Part shown: piece after piece, positions 36,275-45,511 of the stretch
Numbering within the stretch: position 1 is the first letter of the stretch
Layout of the letters: each line of letters begins with the position of its first letter
From: Deltaproteobacteria bacterium
Lineage (GTDB): Bacteria > Desulfobacterota > Desulfomonilia > UBA1062
Length of the DNA stretch: 64,000 nucleotides
Assembly: GCA_018434685.1 (NCBI GenBank)
Contig: JAHDOV010000014.1
Location: forward strand, 1 to 64,000
Reading direction: 5' to 3'
The notes under the pieces: model-generated
What the model saw: the letters and a program-made list of their open reading frames with translations, nothing else
Database searches by the model: none
Told to the model about the DNA's origin: nothing
Program-made: the position numbers and the translations under genes

Positions 36275-36766
36275 CTAGTCGTGCTGCCTGATGACCTGGC
36301 CCTCGCGTACAAAGGAAATTCCCTGCCCTGATGAAACCCCGATCATGAGGCTTTCCACGATGGGCACATTGATCGGACGTGCGGCCTTCCAGGTAACGAT
36401 AAAATTCGCCCCGGAGCCGCCCGAGGTGTCCGATTCCTTGACGTAGAGATGCGTAGAGGCCAGGGGCTTGAGCTCGAGGGGTTTCTGTACATACTCGCGT
36501 ACCAGGGTCCCGTCCGAGTCATAATAGGTCGCCGTGACGATGGTGAGGGGATATCCCGGGTCTGTGTTGCGTATGCTCAACATGACCGCCAGGTTGAACG
36601 GCTTGGTCCTGTCACCATAATAGATGTGAGAATAAACGGGAACATAGAGGGTCTGTCCATCGGAAAGGTTCTCGTCGCCGGCTCCCCATGCAGCGCCTGT
36701 CTGGAGCATCAGGATAAGAAGGAAACACCCCGGTATGAGTGTATGTGCATTGAGTCGTGTCCTCAT
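36275..36766 (-). CDS. DUF3124 family exported protein
   Basis: This 163-residue protein has a cleavable signal peptide (about residues 1-29, ending AAWGA) and a DUF3124 domain (TLYVPVYSHIYYGDRTKPFNLAVMLSIRNTD...). The family is periplasmic and of unknown function, and the domain looks like an immunoglobulin-type beta sandwich. I start at ATG 36766 behind GGGGAGGA, because upstream residues in the same frame are not family-like. It is 49 bases downstream of the HExxH-motif gene on the same strand, so the two may be co-transcribed. Confidence 0.8.
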   Translation of the reverse strand: MRTRLNAHTLIPGCFLLILMLQTGAAWGAGDENLSDGQTLYVPVYSHIYYGDRTKPFNLAVMLSIRNTDPGYPLTIVTATYYDSDGTLVREYVQKPLELKPLASTHLYVKESDTSGGSGANFIVTWKAARPINVPIVESLMIGVSSGQGISFVREGQVIRQHD

Positions 36767-36815
36767 ATGGTCCTCCCCTGCAGGTTTTCTCTCGGGTGAT
36801 TGTAGCACGATTGTC

Positions 36816-37532
36816 TCAGCGTTTCGATATGATATCGGCAAATGCATCGAGGTGTGACCGGAGGCGGGCGGCAGGACCGCACCGGATTTTCTGCTGCTGG
36901 TAGTTTTTCTCAATCCAGAACACGTCATCCGCTGTCTTATCATAGTGCTGTGCGGGAACCAGGTCAGGATAAAATCGCTGTATGCAGTCGATGATCTTTT
37001 GCCTGTTCTGCTCCGGTGAGCGCCTGCCTCTGTCTGACAGGACGCTGTTCCGGACTCTCTTGTCCAGGTGGAGAGAGAAATACCAGATGGAGACGATGAG
37101 GCCCGGCCTGCCCATCTTTTCCACCATGAACCTGTTCGCCTCCGCCTCCCTGGTGTCGAGATCCTCTAAGGATGCCAGATGCTGGTGCAGGTGCTTATAT
37201 TCATGCCACAGTGCCGTATCCAGGAAAAATTCGCCCAGCTCGGGCCAGGTTCTGCAGACACTGCACAGGCTGCGCACAAAGGTGTAGGAGACGACCAGGG
37301 TCTTCGTGGTGGGGATATGCCCATAGCGCAGGGCATGTTTGATGCGCGTTCGCAGTCTCAGTTCGGCGTAGCCGGACAGCGGGGTGTCGAACAGGGTAAA
37401 ACCGAATTGCCCCGCACGCTTCAGGATGTGTTTCTTCAGGCCCCATACAGACCTGACGGGCCTCTCGGGCAGGGTCACCTTCTGGAGGGCGTCCCTGAGT
37501 TCAGTCGTTGTCCGGGAACAGTCTTTGACCAT
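36816..37532 (-). CDS. Hypothetical protein with HExxH motif
   Basis: This 238-residue protein without signal peptide contains HEYKH (an HExxH zinc-peptidase motif) in ALWHEYKHLHQHL near residue 109, followed by EAEAN about 20 residues later. That Glu could serve as the third ligand of a gluzincin-like site. I do not recognise the family. The rest is rich in Arg, Leu and His and predicted helical. The start ATG 37532 follows GGGGAGAAC. A metallopeptidase function is inferred only from the motif. Confidence 0.6.
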   Translation of the reverse strand: MVKDCSRTTTELRDALQKVTLPERPVRSVWGLKKHILKRAGQFGFTLFDTPLSGYAELRLRTRIKHALRYGHIPTTKTLVVSYTFVRSLCSVCRTWPELGEFFLDTALWHEYKHLHQHLASLEDLDTREAEANRFMVEKMGRPGLIVSIWYFSLHLDKRVRNSVLSDRGRRSPEQNRQKIIDCIQRFYPDLVPAQHYDKTADDVFWIEKNYQQQKIRCGPAARLRSHLDAFADIISKR

Positions 37533-37810
37533 GACAGGTTCTCCCCTGAGCCCCTTTCCGGACAGGCCCGCCTCCCCTCAGAAGGTGCTTCTTTGCGCCG
37601 AGCCGGGGCTCTGTGTGCCTGTCCTGGCGAAGGGTAGGCACACAGCTCGTATAGCTGCTATAATAACTGCCGCCGGGTATTTTTCCAGGGTGAGGCGGGA
37701 ACAGTTCCGGGAGGTGCCCCGTGAATCAGGGAAATTCAGGGATTACGAGGGCCGGGGGCTGAAGCGGGTACTGACCGGCTGTCCATGCCGGATCTCACGG
37801 CCGGTTCGGG

Positions 37811-38332
37811 CTACAGGGAGCCGTCGAGCTCGTCGGCAACGGTTTTTTTACAGGCCCTGCAGCGTTGTGCACCACGAAACAGCGGGCCACCGCACGACGA
37901 ACAGTGGTAACGCTCGCATTCCGACCTGGCCCATTCTATGCTGCCTTGTTCATCGCCGAGCAGGGCCACCTTTTCACGCCACAGGGGGATCGTCCGCTGC
38001 ATCACCCGCCGGCCCGTGGCCAGCCCGAAGTTCTCGATCATCTCGCAGGGCCAGTCGGTGCACTGGTGGCAGGAGTAGTATCCCTTGTGCTTCACGCAAT
38101 CACGTATCGTGCACATCCGGCAGTACCCGTAGAGCTTTTCGGGCGGATCGGGCTGCATGCACCCGAGGCACCCGGTTTCTTCAGGCCTTGTTCCGTAGAG
38201 GTTTCCCATGACTTCCCTGAACTTGGCGTTATTATCCCTCGTTGCGATATACACGCCGCAAAGACCGCAGTACAGGCCACAGGGCGCCATCAGGTTCCTG
38301 TTCGCGAATTCCTCCTCAGACCAACCCTCCAT
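37811..38332 (-). CDS. DUF3795 cysteine-rich protein
   Basis: This 173-residue protein has many paired cysteines: APCGLYCGLCGVYIA near the start, CLGC, YCRMC, CHQC and a C-terminal zinc-ribbon-like CSSC...CRAC. The N-terminal part matches DUF3795, a family common in anaerobes and thought to bind a metal or Fe-S cluster; function is unknown. ATG 38332 follows AAGGAG at eight bases; a GTG nine bases earlier is less likely. A TTGACA lies just upstream on the same strand. Confidence 0.8.
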   Translation of the reverse strand: MEGWSEEEFANRNLMAPCGLYCGLCGVYIATRDNNAKFREVMGNLYGTRPEETGCLGCMQPDPPEKLYGYCRMCTIRDCVKHKGYYSCHQCTDWPCEMIENFGLATGRRVMQRTIPLWREKVALLGDEQGSIEWARSECERYHCSSCGGPLFRGAQRCRACKKTVADELDGSL

Positions 38333-38554
38333 AAGCAGCACTCCTTGTCAACAGGATCTATGACAGCGGATTGTAGCACCTTTTCGCTCACCAGCCAATG
38401 ACAAGACGTGATTTACCCGGAGATGATGACGCAGAACTGACGGAGGCAAAACCTGCAGCGAAGATTCGTGGACCCGGCTTCGCCAGGTGCCAGGAGCAGC
38501 TGGTGGAGCCGGGTCCGATAGATCCTGATGTGTTGCCGGGAACAGGGAGAAAGA

Positions 38555-39088
38555 CTACTGGATATCGAGTACCTTCACGTCGAAGAACAGAGTCTTGCCC
38601 GCCAGGGGGTGGTTGAAGTCGATGATGGCCTTATCGTCTTTCAGTTCGGTGACCTGTCCGCGCAGGATCTGCCCGTCCGGGCCCTGGGCCTGGACATGCG
38701 CGTTGACCTCGCGGGTGTTCGGAGGGAGCTGCTCCGCATCGACCTCGACGATCGCTTCCTTGATGAGGGGGCCATAGCCGTCTTCCGGATCGACCTTGAC
38801 CTGCTTGGTGTCGCCGACCTTCATGCCCGTCAGGGCCGACTCAAGTCCCGGGATAATCTGGCTGGAGCCCTGGACGTAGGTCAGGGGTTCTCCGCCCACA
38901 TTGGTATCGATAACCTCTTTGTTTTCGAGCGTGAGGGTGTACTCGATGGAAACGGTGCTGCCTGTAGCAATGGTCATAGGTAATTCTCCTTTCGGGGTTT
39001 CAGCCGCTAAGGCCGGTGCTGTGGCGGCAATACCCAGAATGCCGCATAAGACTAAGGCCAAGCAAATTCGTATTGTCTTCATCATCAT
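38555..39088 (-). CDS. Exported FKBP-type peptidyl-prolyl isomerase (SlyD-like)
   Basis: This 177-residue protein has a signal peptide (MMMKTIRICLALVL...APALA) and a SlyD-type FKBP domain. VSIEYTLTLENKEVIDT is the first strand, QIIPGLESALTGMKVGDTKQV the prolyl-site core, and the inserted flap carries PEDGYGP...NAHVQAQGP. It ends without the His-rich metal tail of SlyD. SlyD-like proteins are usually cytoplasmic; the signal peptide predicts a periplasmic folding catalyst. ATG 39088 (the first of three) follows AGAGGAC. Confidence 0.88.
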   Translation of the reverse strand: MMMKTIRICLALVLCGILGIAATAPALAAETPKGELPMTIATGSTVSIEYTLTLENKEVIDTNVGGEPLTYVQGSSQIIPGLESALTGMKVGDTKQVKVDPEDGYGPLIKEAIVEVDAEQLPPNTREVNAHVQAQGPDGQILRGQVTELKDDKAIIDFNHPLAGKTLFFDVKVLDIQ

Positions 39089-39171
39089 GCTGTCCTCTTT
39101 TTCAATCATCAGTGTTTGTTCGTGATCAAGGGTACGTGCAGAAAAGAGACGAGATGTGGGCGTTGGCCTGA

Positions 39172-39273
39172 TCAGCGGCTAAAGGTTCTTCCATCTGTTC
39201 TCTTTTTCTGGGGGCGTGCCTCGTTGACGGTGACCTCGCGCCCCTGGACAGGTTCGCCGTTCAGTTCCTTCAT
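39172..39273 (-). pseudogene. Remnant of an RRM-type RNA-binding protein gene
   Basis: A 33-codon frame (MKELNGEPVQGREV..., then NEARPQKKR) matches the last third of the small bacterial RNA-recognition-motif proteins, which end with a similar LNGKEL.GR.L.VNEARP block. An in-frame TAA seven codons upstream of the ATG and AT-rich non-coding DNA beyond it show that the N-terminal RNP strands are absent. An AAAGGAGG precedes the ATG, so a short peptide could still be made. Most likely a decayed gene. Confidence 0.6.
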
Positions 39274-39425
39274 GGCTCGAGGCCTCCTTTAACGGTAAAA
39301 GCTCATTACTATATGAGAACTGCAATGGCAAATAAAAATAAATAAACGATATTTTACAACCAATTATCAGCGTATTAGAGGAAGGACCACCCGGGACACG
39401 ATGCTCCCGGCTGAGGGCCTTTTGG

Positions 39426-40952
39426 TCAGGAGGGTCTGTTCATTACGAAGAACGGCGCATGATTCGAGGTGAAGACCGGCGGGTCGTTCCTGATGATGCG
39501 GGCGACGAGCGGCTGACGCTTGAACTCCTTGTCGAGGAACTGCCGGACGTGGTTCCTGTCCCAGGCCTTGGGATGGTTGAATCCCAGGTTGAGTGAGAGG
39601 TCACCATCGGAAAAATCAAAGGTGCTCAGGTCGTTCGCCTCGATACTCCCCCGGGGGAGATTGAAGATCGACAGGTTGAGGAAATCTATGAGGCTGCTGT
39701 GGCTGATCACGAACTCCATGGTTTTTCGGGCGGCCGAGAGGTCTTCCGCCGGGGTTCCGAAGAGCAGGTATACATAGGTGGCTATCCCGGCACGCTTGAG
39801 TTCCCGCAGTGCCCCGGATGCCACCTCGAGCATGATCCCCTTGCCCAGTTCGTCGAGAACCCCCTGGTCCCCGGATTCCAGGCCGAGCTTGAGCATCACG
39901 CAGCCTGATTTTTTCAGTGCCTGGCAGAAGTCCCCATCGGTGAGGTGGGGGGTAATCCTGGCGAACCCGTACCAGGGTGCCTTCATGCTGCCGAGAGCCA
40001 GGGAGGTGAGCAGCGCCGGGCTCAGGGCATTGTCGCAGAGGTGGACGAGACCGGGCGATTCCTTTTCCACCAGGGTATCGATCTCAGAGAGAACGCGTGT
40101 GGTCGGGATGCACGAGTAGGGCGTTCCCTCCGCCTTCTCCGGACAGAACGAGCACCTTCCCCAGTAGCATCCGGACGAGGTGCTCAGGGGAATCACGCGG
40201 TCCGGAGAGAGATAGGCGTTGTCGTGGAAGGGGCTGTAGTCGGGCAGCGGTACCTTGCCGGAGTATTCAGCCCCGGCAAGGCGGACGATCCGCTCTTCCC
40301 CCGGGCCTGCCACCAGTTCGTCCACCAGTCCTGAAAAGGGGTTCTGCCAGTGAGGGCTCCTGATCCACGAGGTGACGAGCCCCCCGCCGAGAACGATCTT
40401 GACCCCCGGGTTCATGCGCCTGATGAACCCGATCATGGCAAAGCAGGTCAGGGCCTGGCTCAGGTAATTGAGCGAAAAACCGATGAGGCGCGGGGCATGC
40501 TCTTCCAGCAGGGCGCTGAACCTCCCGGCGAAGTAGGGATAGAACACGTTGGCCTCAGGGTGCTCCGCAGAGCGGATGAGGTCAGTGCTCTTCACCGGGG
40601 TGAGCGAGCCCTGGGAATAGTTGCCGAGGCTTACCTGCGTGTGGAACTGTGCCGACACGACGGCCAGGATGCGGTTCAGGTCGGCGACGGAGCGGGTATA
40701 CCGGCCCGGATTCCGGTAGGTGTCTTTCTCGCGCAGTCCGGTAAGATTCTTCTCCCGGTGACGCAGTGCCCGCCTGGTCCAGGTGTCCTCTGCCGTGTTC
40801 GTGGCGCCCAGGAGGTACAGCACCCCCTCGATGTCTGCATCGACGATGAGGCAGGCACGGCCATGATCCGCCAGTGCCCCGGCAAGCCTTGCCAATCCTG
40901 CAGGTGGCTCACACGGGCGCGAGACCGGGGGGTGGATGAGCAGGATATCCAT
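39426..40952 (-). CDS. Radical SAM protein with N-terminal B12-binding-like domain
   Basis: This 508-residue protein starts with a Rossmann-like segment typical of cobalamin-binding radical SAM proteins (MDILLIHPPVSRPCEPPAGLARLAGAL) and then has a radical SAM barrel. The cluster cysteines are Cys262, Cys267 and Cys270 in SGCYWGRCSFC, spaced C-x4-C-x2-C instead of the usual C-x3-C-x2-C. Later KLGLESGDQGVLDELGKG is a standard barrel strand. The substrate is unknown. The gene is monocistronic. ATG 40952 is supported by conservation of the first strand. Confidence 0.85.
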   Translation of the reverse strand: MDILLIHPPVSRPCEPPAGLARLAGALADHGRACLIVDADIEGVLYLLGATNTAEDTWTRRALRHREKNLTGLREKDTYRNPGRYTRSVADLNRILAVVSAQFHTQVSLGNYSQGSLTPVKSTDLIRSAEHPEANVFYPYFAGRFSALLEEHAPRLIGFSLNYLSQALTCFAMIGFIRRMNPGVKIVLGGGLVTSWIRSPHWQNPFSGLVDELVAGPGEERIVRLAGAEYSGKVPLPDYSPFHDNAYLSPDRVIPLSTSSGCYWGRCSFCPEKAEGTPYSCIPTTRVLSEIDTLVEKESPGLVHLCDNALSPALLTSLALGSMKAPWYGFARITPHLTDGDFCQALKKSGCVMLKLGLESGDQGVLDELGKGIMLEVASGALRELKRAGIATYVYLLFGTPAEDLSAARKTMEFVISHSSLIDFLNLSIFNLPRGSIEANDLSTFDFSDGDLSLNLGFNHPKAWDRNHVRQFLDKEFKRQPLVARIIRNDPPVFTSNHAPFFVMNRPS

Positions 40953-41169
40953 GGGATGTCTTTGAACCAGTTTCGCCTCTCATTGTCAATCACCCGATAG
41001 CTCTCCCTGCTGCAATTCAGGCACCCGTACCGGCAGTGTGCCCTGAAATGAAGGCCCGGGCTTTACATCACCTGCCTCGCGAATAATATAGTGCAGGAGC
41101 ACCGCACGGGTTTTCTCCACCCTGAGGCCACGCTCTTGTGGGGAAGAATCTGAAAGGAGGGCCCGGGTC

Positions 41170-41355
41170 ATGACAGAGCAGGTAAACGGGTTGTCGAGCA
41201 TAGGGCTGGGGGTGATTGCCGGGCTGATCGGCATAGGATTCGTCTTTTATCTCGCCCGGAAGATCCTCAGGAAAGAGGGCATGCCTTGCCCGCTCCTCAC
41301 GCCCGCAGCCGGGTGGTTCGCTGCCGGGTATCCCCGGGAACAGACCTTCCCCTAG
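41170..41355 (+). CDS. Small single-pass membrane protein
   Basis: A 61-codon frame has one predicted transmembrane helix (about residues 10-30, GLGVIAGLIGIGFVFYLA) followed by a basic stretch RKILRK. ATG 41170 is well placed behind GAAAGGAGGGC. I recognise no family. The C-terminal part (CPLLTPAAGWF...) looks less protein-like, so the true gene might be spurious or recently extended. Confidence 0.5.
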   Translation: MTEQVNGLSSIGLGVIAGLIGIGFVFYLARKILRKEGMPCPLLTPAAGWFAAGYPREQTFP

Positions 41356-41480
41356 TCAGGGCAGAAAAACGCCTGACTCCTCGCCCGGGGCACATGCCCT
41401 GCTCGAGCCTGGTCCGGGATCGGTGTACGGAATCGTCAGGGACGGGCAGGAGAAAAGCTGTCCGGGTATATCCGGTTGTC

Positions 41481-41645
41481 CTAGTGATGCGTATGTTTAT
41501 GCAGGTGCTGGATCACACCCTCTTCAAACATCCTCTTGTACTCGCCAGAGTTGTCAATAACACGATGCGCCCTCCTGGAATCGATCACGAGCGCCATTAC
41601 ACAGAGCACAATAATACCGCCAAATCCAATGCCGAATTCGACCAT
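41481..41645 (-). CDS. 54-residue membrane protein with His-rich tail
   Basis: ATG 41645 lies 7 bases after an excellent AAGGAGGGG. The 54-residue product has a transmembrane helix (residues 5-20, GIGFGGIIVLCVMALV), a charged middle (DSRRAHRVI...EYKRMFEEGV) and ends HLHKHTHH. Six of the last ten residues are His, suggesting metal binding. Strong ribosome-binding site, clean helix and charged tail make it a likely real gene below the usual size cut-off. Family unknown. It is convergent with the small gene at 41170. Confidence 0.65.
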   Translation of the reverse strand: MVEFGIGFGGIIVLCVMALVIDSRRAHRVIDNSGEYKRMFEEGVIQHLHKHTHH

Positions 41646-41897
41646 ACCTGCACCCCTCCTTGCGGGCGAATATTCTCATACTCCTGTTTTTCGCCCAATG
41701 CAATCTAACAGGAGAGACACTGTTCAGGAGCCTGAGGCAATGCCCGGGACAAAGATATCACGGCTGCCGGGGGGGACTGTGCCCGGAGAATCAGGACCGG
41801 TGTTTTTATGAAGCGCTCAACATGACTGAGGTGTTTTCCGATACAGCAGGCAAGGTGTTGTAATATTCAGGGCTCTGAGCCGGAGATCGTGGAGACG

Positions 41898-43079
41898 ATG
41901 AGAACCTTGCTCGATGATATTGCCGAGAAACAGAAACGGGATCGTTTTCTGTTCGATCAGCGCATCAGGTATGTCCTGAATAACCCTGTCAGCTCCCTGA
42001 TAACCAACATGGCCCTGGGCCTGGTTCTCTGCTTCCTGCTCGTACCGGTGTTCGACCAAGGCCGGTTGTGTACCTGGGTCCTGTGCCTGCTGGCCGTCTG
42101 CCTCGGCCGGGTTTTTATCGCATGGATGTACGATCGCCACAACGATGTCTGCTCACCGAAGACGTGGTTCAGGCTCTACTGCACGGGCACCGAGGTATCG
42201 GCCCTGGTCTGGGCCAGCACGGCCCTCTTCTTATTCCCTGCAGATTCCCCCGGCGTTCAGCTGTACCTCGTAGCCGTCCTCGCGGGCCTTGTCCATGGTG
42301 CCGGCCACAACCAGGCACCGTTTCGCAGGGTTCACTACCTCTATGCGGTGACCGTGATGGGCCCCATTATCCTGCGGTTTGTCTCGATGGGCACGATTTA
42401 CCACTGGACCCTTGCCCTGGCGCTGATTTTTCTCATCGCAGCGGTACTGGTCAGTACGCGGACCATGCGCCGGATCCTCGGGGATTCCCTGGAGCTGCGC
42501 TATGAAATGTCTCAGATGGCGCTGATCGACTCGCTCACCTCCGTAGCCAACAGGCGTCACTTCGACATGTTCATCTACCAGGAGTGGAGAAAGGCACAGC
42601 GGGAAGGGGTCCCCATCGCGATGCTCATGGTGGATGTAGACCACTTCAAGCTCTATAACGATGTCTACGGGCACCAGAAAGGCGATCAATGCCTGGTGGA
42701 TGTTGCCAGGGCAATCGAGGGCGTCATTCATCGCCCGTCGGATCTGGTGGCCAGGTATGGCGGGGAGGAGTTCGGGGTGATACTCGCCAACACCCCGCTG
42801 GCCGGTGCCCGCAGCGTCGCCGAACAGATGCGGCAGGCAGTGGAGGCCCTCGGTATCGAACACCATAAGAGCCAGGTGGCGCCCTTTGTCACGGTGTCCA
42901 TCGGGGTGGCGGTGATGTGTCCCGGCCGCGACGGGCACCTCAACGCACTGGTCTCGGCTGCAGACGAGGCCCTGTACCGTGCAAAGGAATACGGCCGGAA
43001 CCGGGTCTGCGTGTATCGGGATGATGCAGGCAGCCAGTACGATGCCCCCCAGGGCCGGTTCAGCCGTTCTTCACCGTGA
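41898..43079 (+). CDS. Membrane-bound diguanylate cyclase (GGDEF)
   Basis: This protein of about 393 residues has an N-terminal membrane domain with five to six helices (about residues 35-190) and a C-terminal GGDEF domain with the active-site signature RYGGEEF. It makes cyclic di-GMP. The inhibitory I-site RPSD lies exactly five residues before GGEEF, so product feedback is expected. VDVDHFKLYND is the metal-binding strand. The start may be ATG 41898 (GTGGAG upstream) or GTG 41889. Its 3' end overlaps the convergent tex gene by 20 bases. Confidence 0.9.
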   Translation: MRTLLDDIAEKQKRDRFLFDQRIRYVLNNPVSSLITNMALGLVLCFLLVPVFDQGRLCTWVLCLLAVCLGRVFIAWMYDRHNDVCSPKTWFRLYCTGTEVSALVWASTALFLFPADSPGVQLYLVAVLAGLVHGAGHNQAPFRRVHYLYAVTVMGPIILRFVSMGTIYHWTLALALIFLIAAVLVSTRTMRRILGDSLELRYEMSQMALIDSLTSVANRRHFDMFIYQEWRKAQREGVPIAMLMVDVDHFKLYNDVYGHQKGDQCLVDVARAIEGVIHRPSDLVARYGGEEFGVILANTPLAGARSVAEQMRQAVEALGIEHHKSQVAPFVTVSIGVAVMCPGRDGHLNALVSAADEALYRAKEYGRNRVCVYRDDAGSQYDAPQGRFSRSSP

Positions 43080-45204
43080 GACCGCGCATGGACAGCGAAA
43101 TCCTCTTGCGTTTCGTGTCCACCTCGAGCACCCTGACCGTGACCTTCTGATTCACCTTGACCACCTCGCCTGGATCCTTGACAAAGCGGTCTGCAAGCTG
43201 GCTGATGTGTACCAGGCCGTCCTGATGAACGCCGATATCCACGAACGCCCCGAAATTGGTGACGTTCGTGACAATACCGGGGAGCTGCATACCTTCGGCC
43301 AGGTCTTGAATGCTGCTGATACCCTCTGCAAAGCTGAAGGCCTCGAATGCCTGCCTCGGGTCCCTGCCGGGCTTGGCGAGCTCGGCCAGGATGTCCCGGA
43401 GGGTGGGCATGCCCACCGAATCGTTCTCGTAGCGCTTTAGGTCGATCCGCGCGCGCAGGGTGCCGTCGTTCATGAGATCGTCCACCGAGCAGGCAAGGTC
43501 ATGGGCCATCTGCTCCACCAGGGCGTAGCGCTCCGGGTGTACGGCACTCGCATCGAGCGGATGGGAGCCGTCCCTGATCCGCAGGAATCCGGCCGAGAGT
43601 TCAAAGGCCTTTGCCCCGAGCCGGGGGACCTTTCTCAGCTCGTGGCGGCTTCGAAACGGGCCGTTTTCCGTGCGGAAGGAAACAATATTTCCTGCCAGGG
43701 TCGCTCCGAGCCCGGACACATAGGTGAGCAGTTCCCTGCTGGCGGTATTGACCTCCACCCCCACGGCATTGACGCAGCTCATGACCACGTCGTCGAGCTT
43801 CGATTTAAGCCTGGCCTGGTCCACGTCGTGCTGGTACTGTCCCACGCCGATGGCCTTCGGGTCGATCTTGACCAGTTCTGCCAGGGGGTCCATGAGCCTC
43901 CTGCCGATGGACACCGATCCCCTGACGGTCACGTCATGATCTGGGAACTCCTGGCGCGCGGCCTCGGAGGCTGAGTAGACCGAGGCACCGCTCTCGTTGA
44001 CCATGACGATCGGTATACGGGGCTCGATCTCCCGGACAAAGGCCTCGGTCTCGCGGCCTGCCGTGCCGTTTCCTATGGCAATTGCCTCGATATGATAGCT
44101 CTCGAGAAGCCCCCGGAGGATATCCCCGGCCTCTTTGACCCTGGCTGCCGACTGGGTGGGATAGATCACGTCGTGGTGCAGGAGCGCCCCCTGGGCATCG
44201 AGACAGACCACCTTGCACCCGGTCCTGAATCCGGGATCGATGGCAAGCACGCGTTTGCGGCCCAGGGGAGAGGCCATGAGGAGTTCCCGCAGGTTTGTGG
44301 CAAAGACCCTGATTGCCTCCTCGTCGGCGCGGGTCTTCATCATGCCGCGGATCTCGTTCTCCATGGAGGGCCCTAACAGCCGCTTGTAACTGTCGATGCC
44401 CGCGAGGCGGACCTGTTCGGTGCAGGGATTTCTTCCCTTGCAGGTCTGAGCGGTCATGACGGCAAGGGCCCTGTCCTCGCCGGGGCGGATGGTGAGCCTG
44501 AGAAAGGCCTCCTTGCTTCCCCTGAGCATTGCCAGGACCCGGTGGGAGGGGGCCTTTGCGGCCGGTTCTTCCCAGTTATAGTAATCCCGGTACGTTGCAG
44601 CGTCTTCCTCGGCGCCGGTATAGACCTCCGATCTGATGGTCGCCTCTCTCTCAAAGAGGGCGCGCATGGAGGATCGGATGTCGGCATCCTCTGCGATCTG
44701 TTCGGCAAGGATGTCCCGTGCCCCTGCCAGGGCATCGTCAGTGCCCTCTATTCCCTTGTCGCTGTCGATAAAGACGTGTGCCTCATGGAGAGGGTCCACG
44801 CCATCGGCCTGGGAAAAGATGATCTCTGCCAGGGGCAGGAGGCCCTTTTCCCGGGCGATGGTTGCCCGGGTCCTGCGTTTCGGGCGGTAGGGCAGGTAGA
44901 TATCTTCCAGCTCTGCCAGGCTCTGTGCCGTCTCCAGGGCTGTGCCCAGTTCGTCGGTGAACAGGTTCTGCTCGGACAGGGATTTGACGATGGCCTCCCT
45001 GCGGGCGTCCAGATGCTCCAGCTCCTTGAGACGGTCTTTTATCACCCCGATGACCACCTCATCCAGTGAGCCTGTCAGCTCCTTGCGGTAGCGGGCGATG
45101 AACGGCACTGTGGCGCCGTCGGCCAGGAGTGTGGCCACGGCCTGTACCTGACGGGGTTTTATGCCTGTTTCTTCGGCAATTTTCGTGCAGTACGTTTCAT
45201 TCAT
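43060..45204 (-). CDS. tex: Tex-family RNA-binding protein
   Basis: This 714-residue protein has the full Tex architecture: an N-terminal helical region (IAEETGIKPRQVQAVATLLADGATVPFIARYRKE), a YqgF-like RNase-H fold (VLAIDPGFRTGCKVVCLD), helix-hairpin-helix repeats (VSGLGATLAGNIVSFR... and VPRLGAKAFE) and a C-terminal S1 domain (LPGIVTNVTNFGAFVDIGVHQDGLVHIS). Tex proteins bind nucleic acid and the transcription machinery. ATG 45204 is chosen; an in-frame TTG lies two codons earlier. Confidence 0.95.
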   Translation of the reverse strand: MNETYCTKIAEETGIKPRQVQAVATLLADGATVPFIARYRKELTGSLDEVVIGVIKDRLKELEHLDARREAIVKSLSEQNLFTDELGTALETAQSLAELEDIYLPYRPKRRTRATIAREKGLLPLAEIIFSQADGVDPLHEAHVFIDSDKGIEGTDDALAGARDILAEQIAEDADIRSSMRALFEREATIRSEVYTGAEEDAATYRDYYNWEEPAAKAPSHRVLAMLRGSKEAFLRLTIRPGEDRALAVMTAQTCKGRNPCTEQVRLAGIDSYKRLLGPSMENEIRGMMKTRADEEAIRVFATNLRELLMASPLGRKRVLAIDPGFRTGCKVVCLDAQGALLHHDVIYPTQSAARVKEAGDILRGLLESYHIEAIAIGNGTAGRETEAFVREIEPRIPIVMVNESGASVYSASEAARQEFPDHDVTVRGSVSIGRRLMDPLAELVKIDPKAIGVGQYQHDVDQARLKSKLDDVVMSCVNAVGVEVNTASRELLTYVSGLGATLAGNIVSFRTENGPFRSRHELRKVPRLGAKAFELSAGFLRIRDGSHPLDASAVHPERYALVEQMAHDLACSVDDLMNDGTLRARIDLKRYENDSVGMPTLRDILAELAKPGRDPRQAFEAFSFAEGISSIQDLAEGMQLPGIVTNVTNFGAFVDIGVHQDGLVHISQLADRFVKDPGEVVKVNQKVTVRVLEVDTKRKRISLSMRGLTVKNG

Positions 45205-45399
45205 GGACAATGTCTATCCCCCCCGGCCTCGTCTGTCAATTCAAACAGGCAACCCGAGGCATGATATGCTGACCATGACGGTTTCCCCACAGCGGTGACA
45301 TTGCCGGCCCGGCCGGGGGAGTATTCCTTTGCCAGGATCCGTTGTGCTCGGCGCCACAGGGGGAGAGAGTGAAAAGGTATAGTTACAGTAAGACGCACA

Positions 45400-45428
45400 T
45401 TGACACAATGGGGAGGCCGCACCATTAT
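45400..45428 (+). promoter_or_regulatory. Promoter for the NDP-forming acyl-CoA synthetase gene
   Basis: TTGACA (45400-45405), a 17-base spacer and CATTAT (45423-45428) form a good sigma-70-type promoter about 85 bases before the gene at 45512. It sits in the roughly 300-base gap after tex, which otherwise contains nothing I can name. Confidence 0.55.
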
Positions 45429-45511
45429 CTTTTATGTCAGGAGAAAGCGCTTCCGGGGGGAGAAGGCTCCTGCTGTATAAGCCGACCGGAACCGTGAAAT
45501 GGAGGAAGGTG

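Noticed and set aside
37640-37800. GC-rich stretch with several short repeats, checked as a possible cobalamin or molybdenum-cofactor riboswitch.
   Set aside because: No B12 box or other conserved core was found, and no downstream cofactor gene follows on the same strand.
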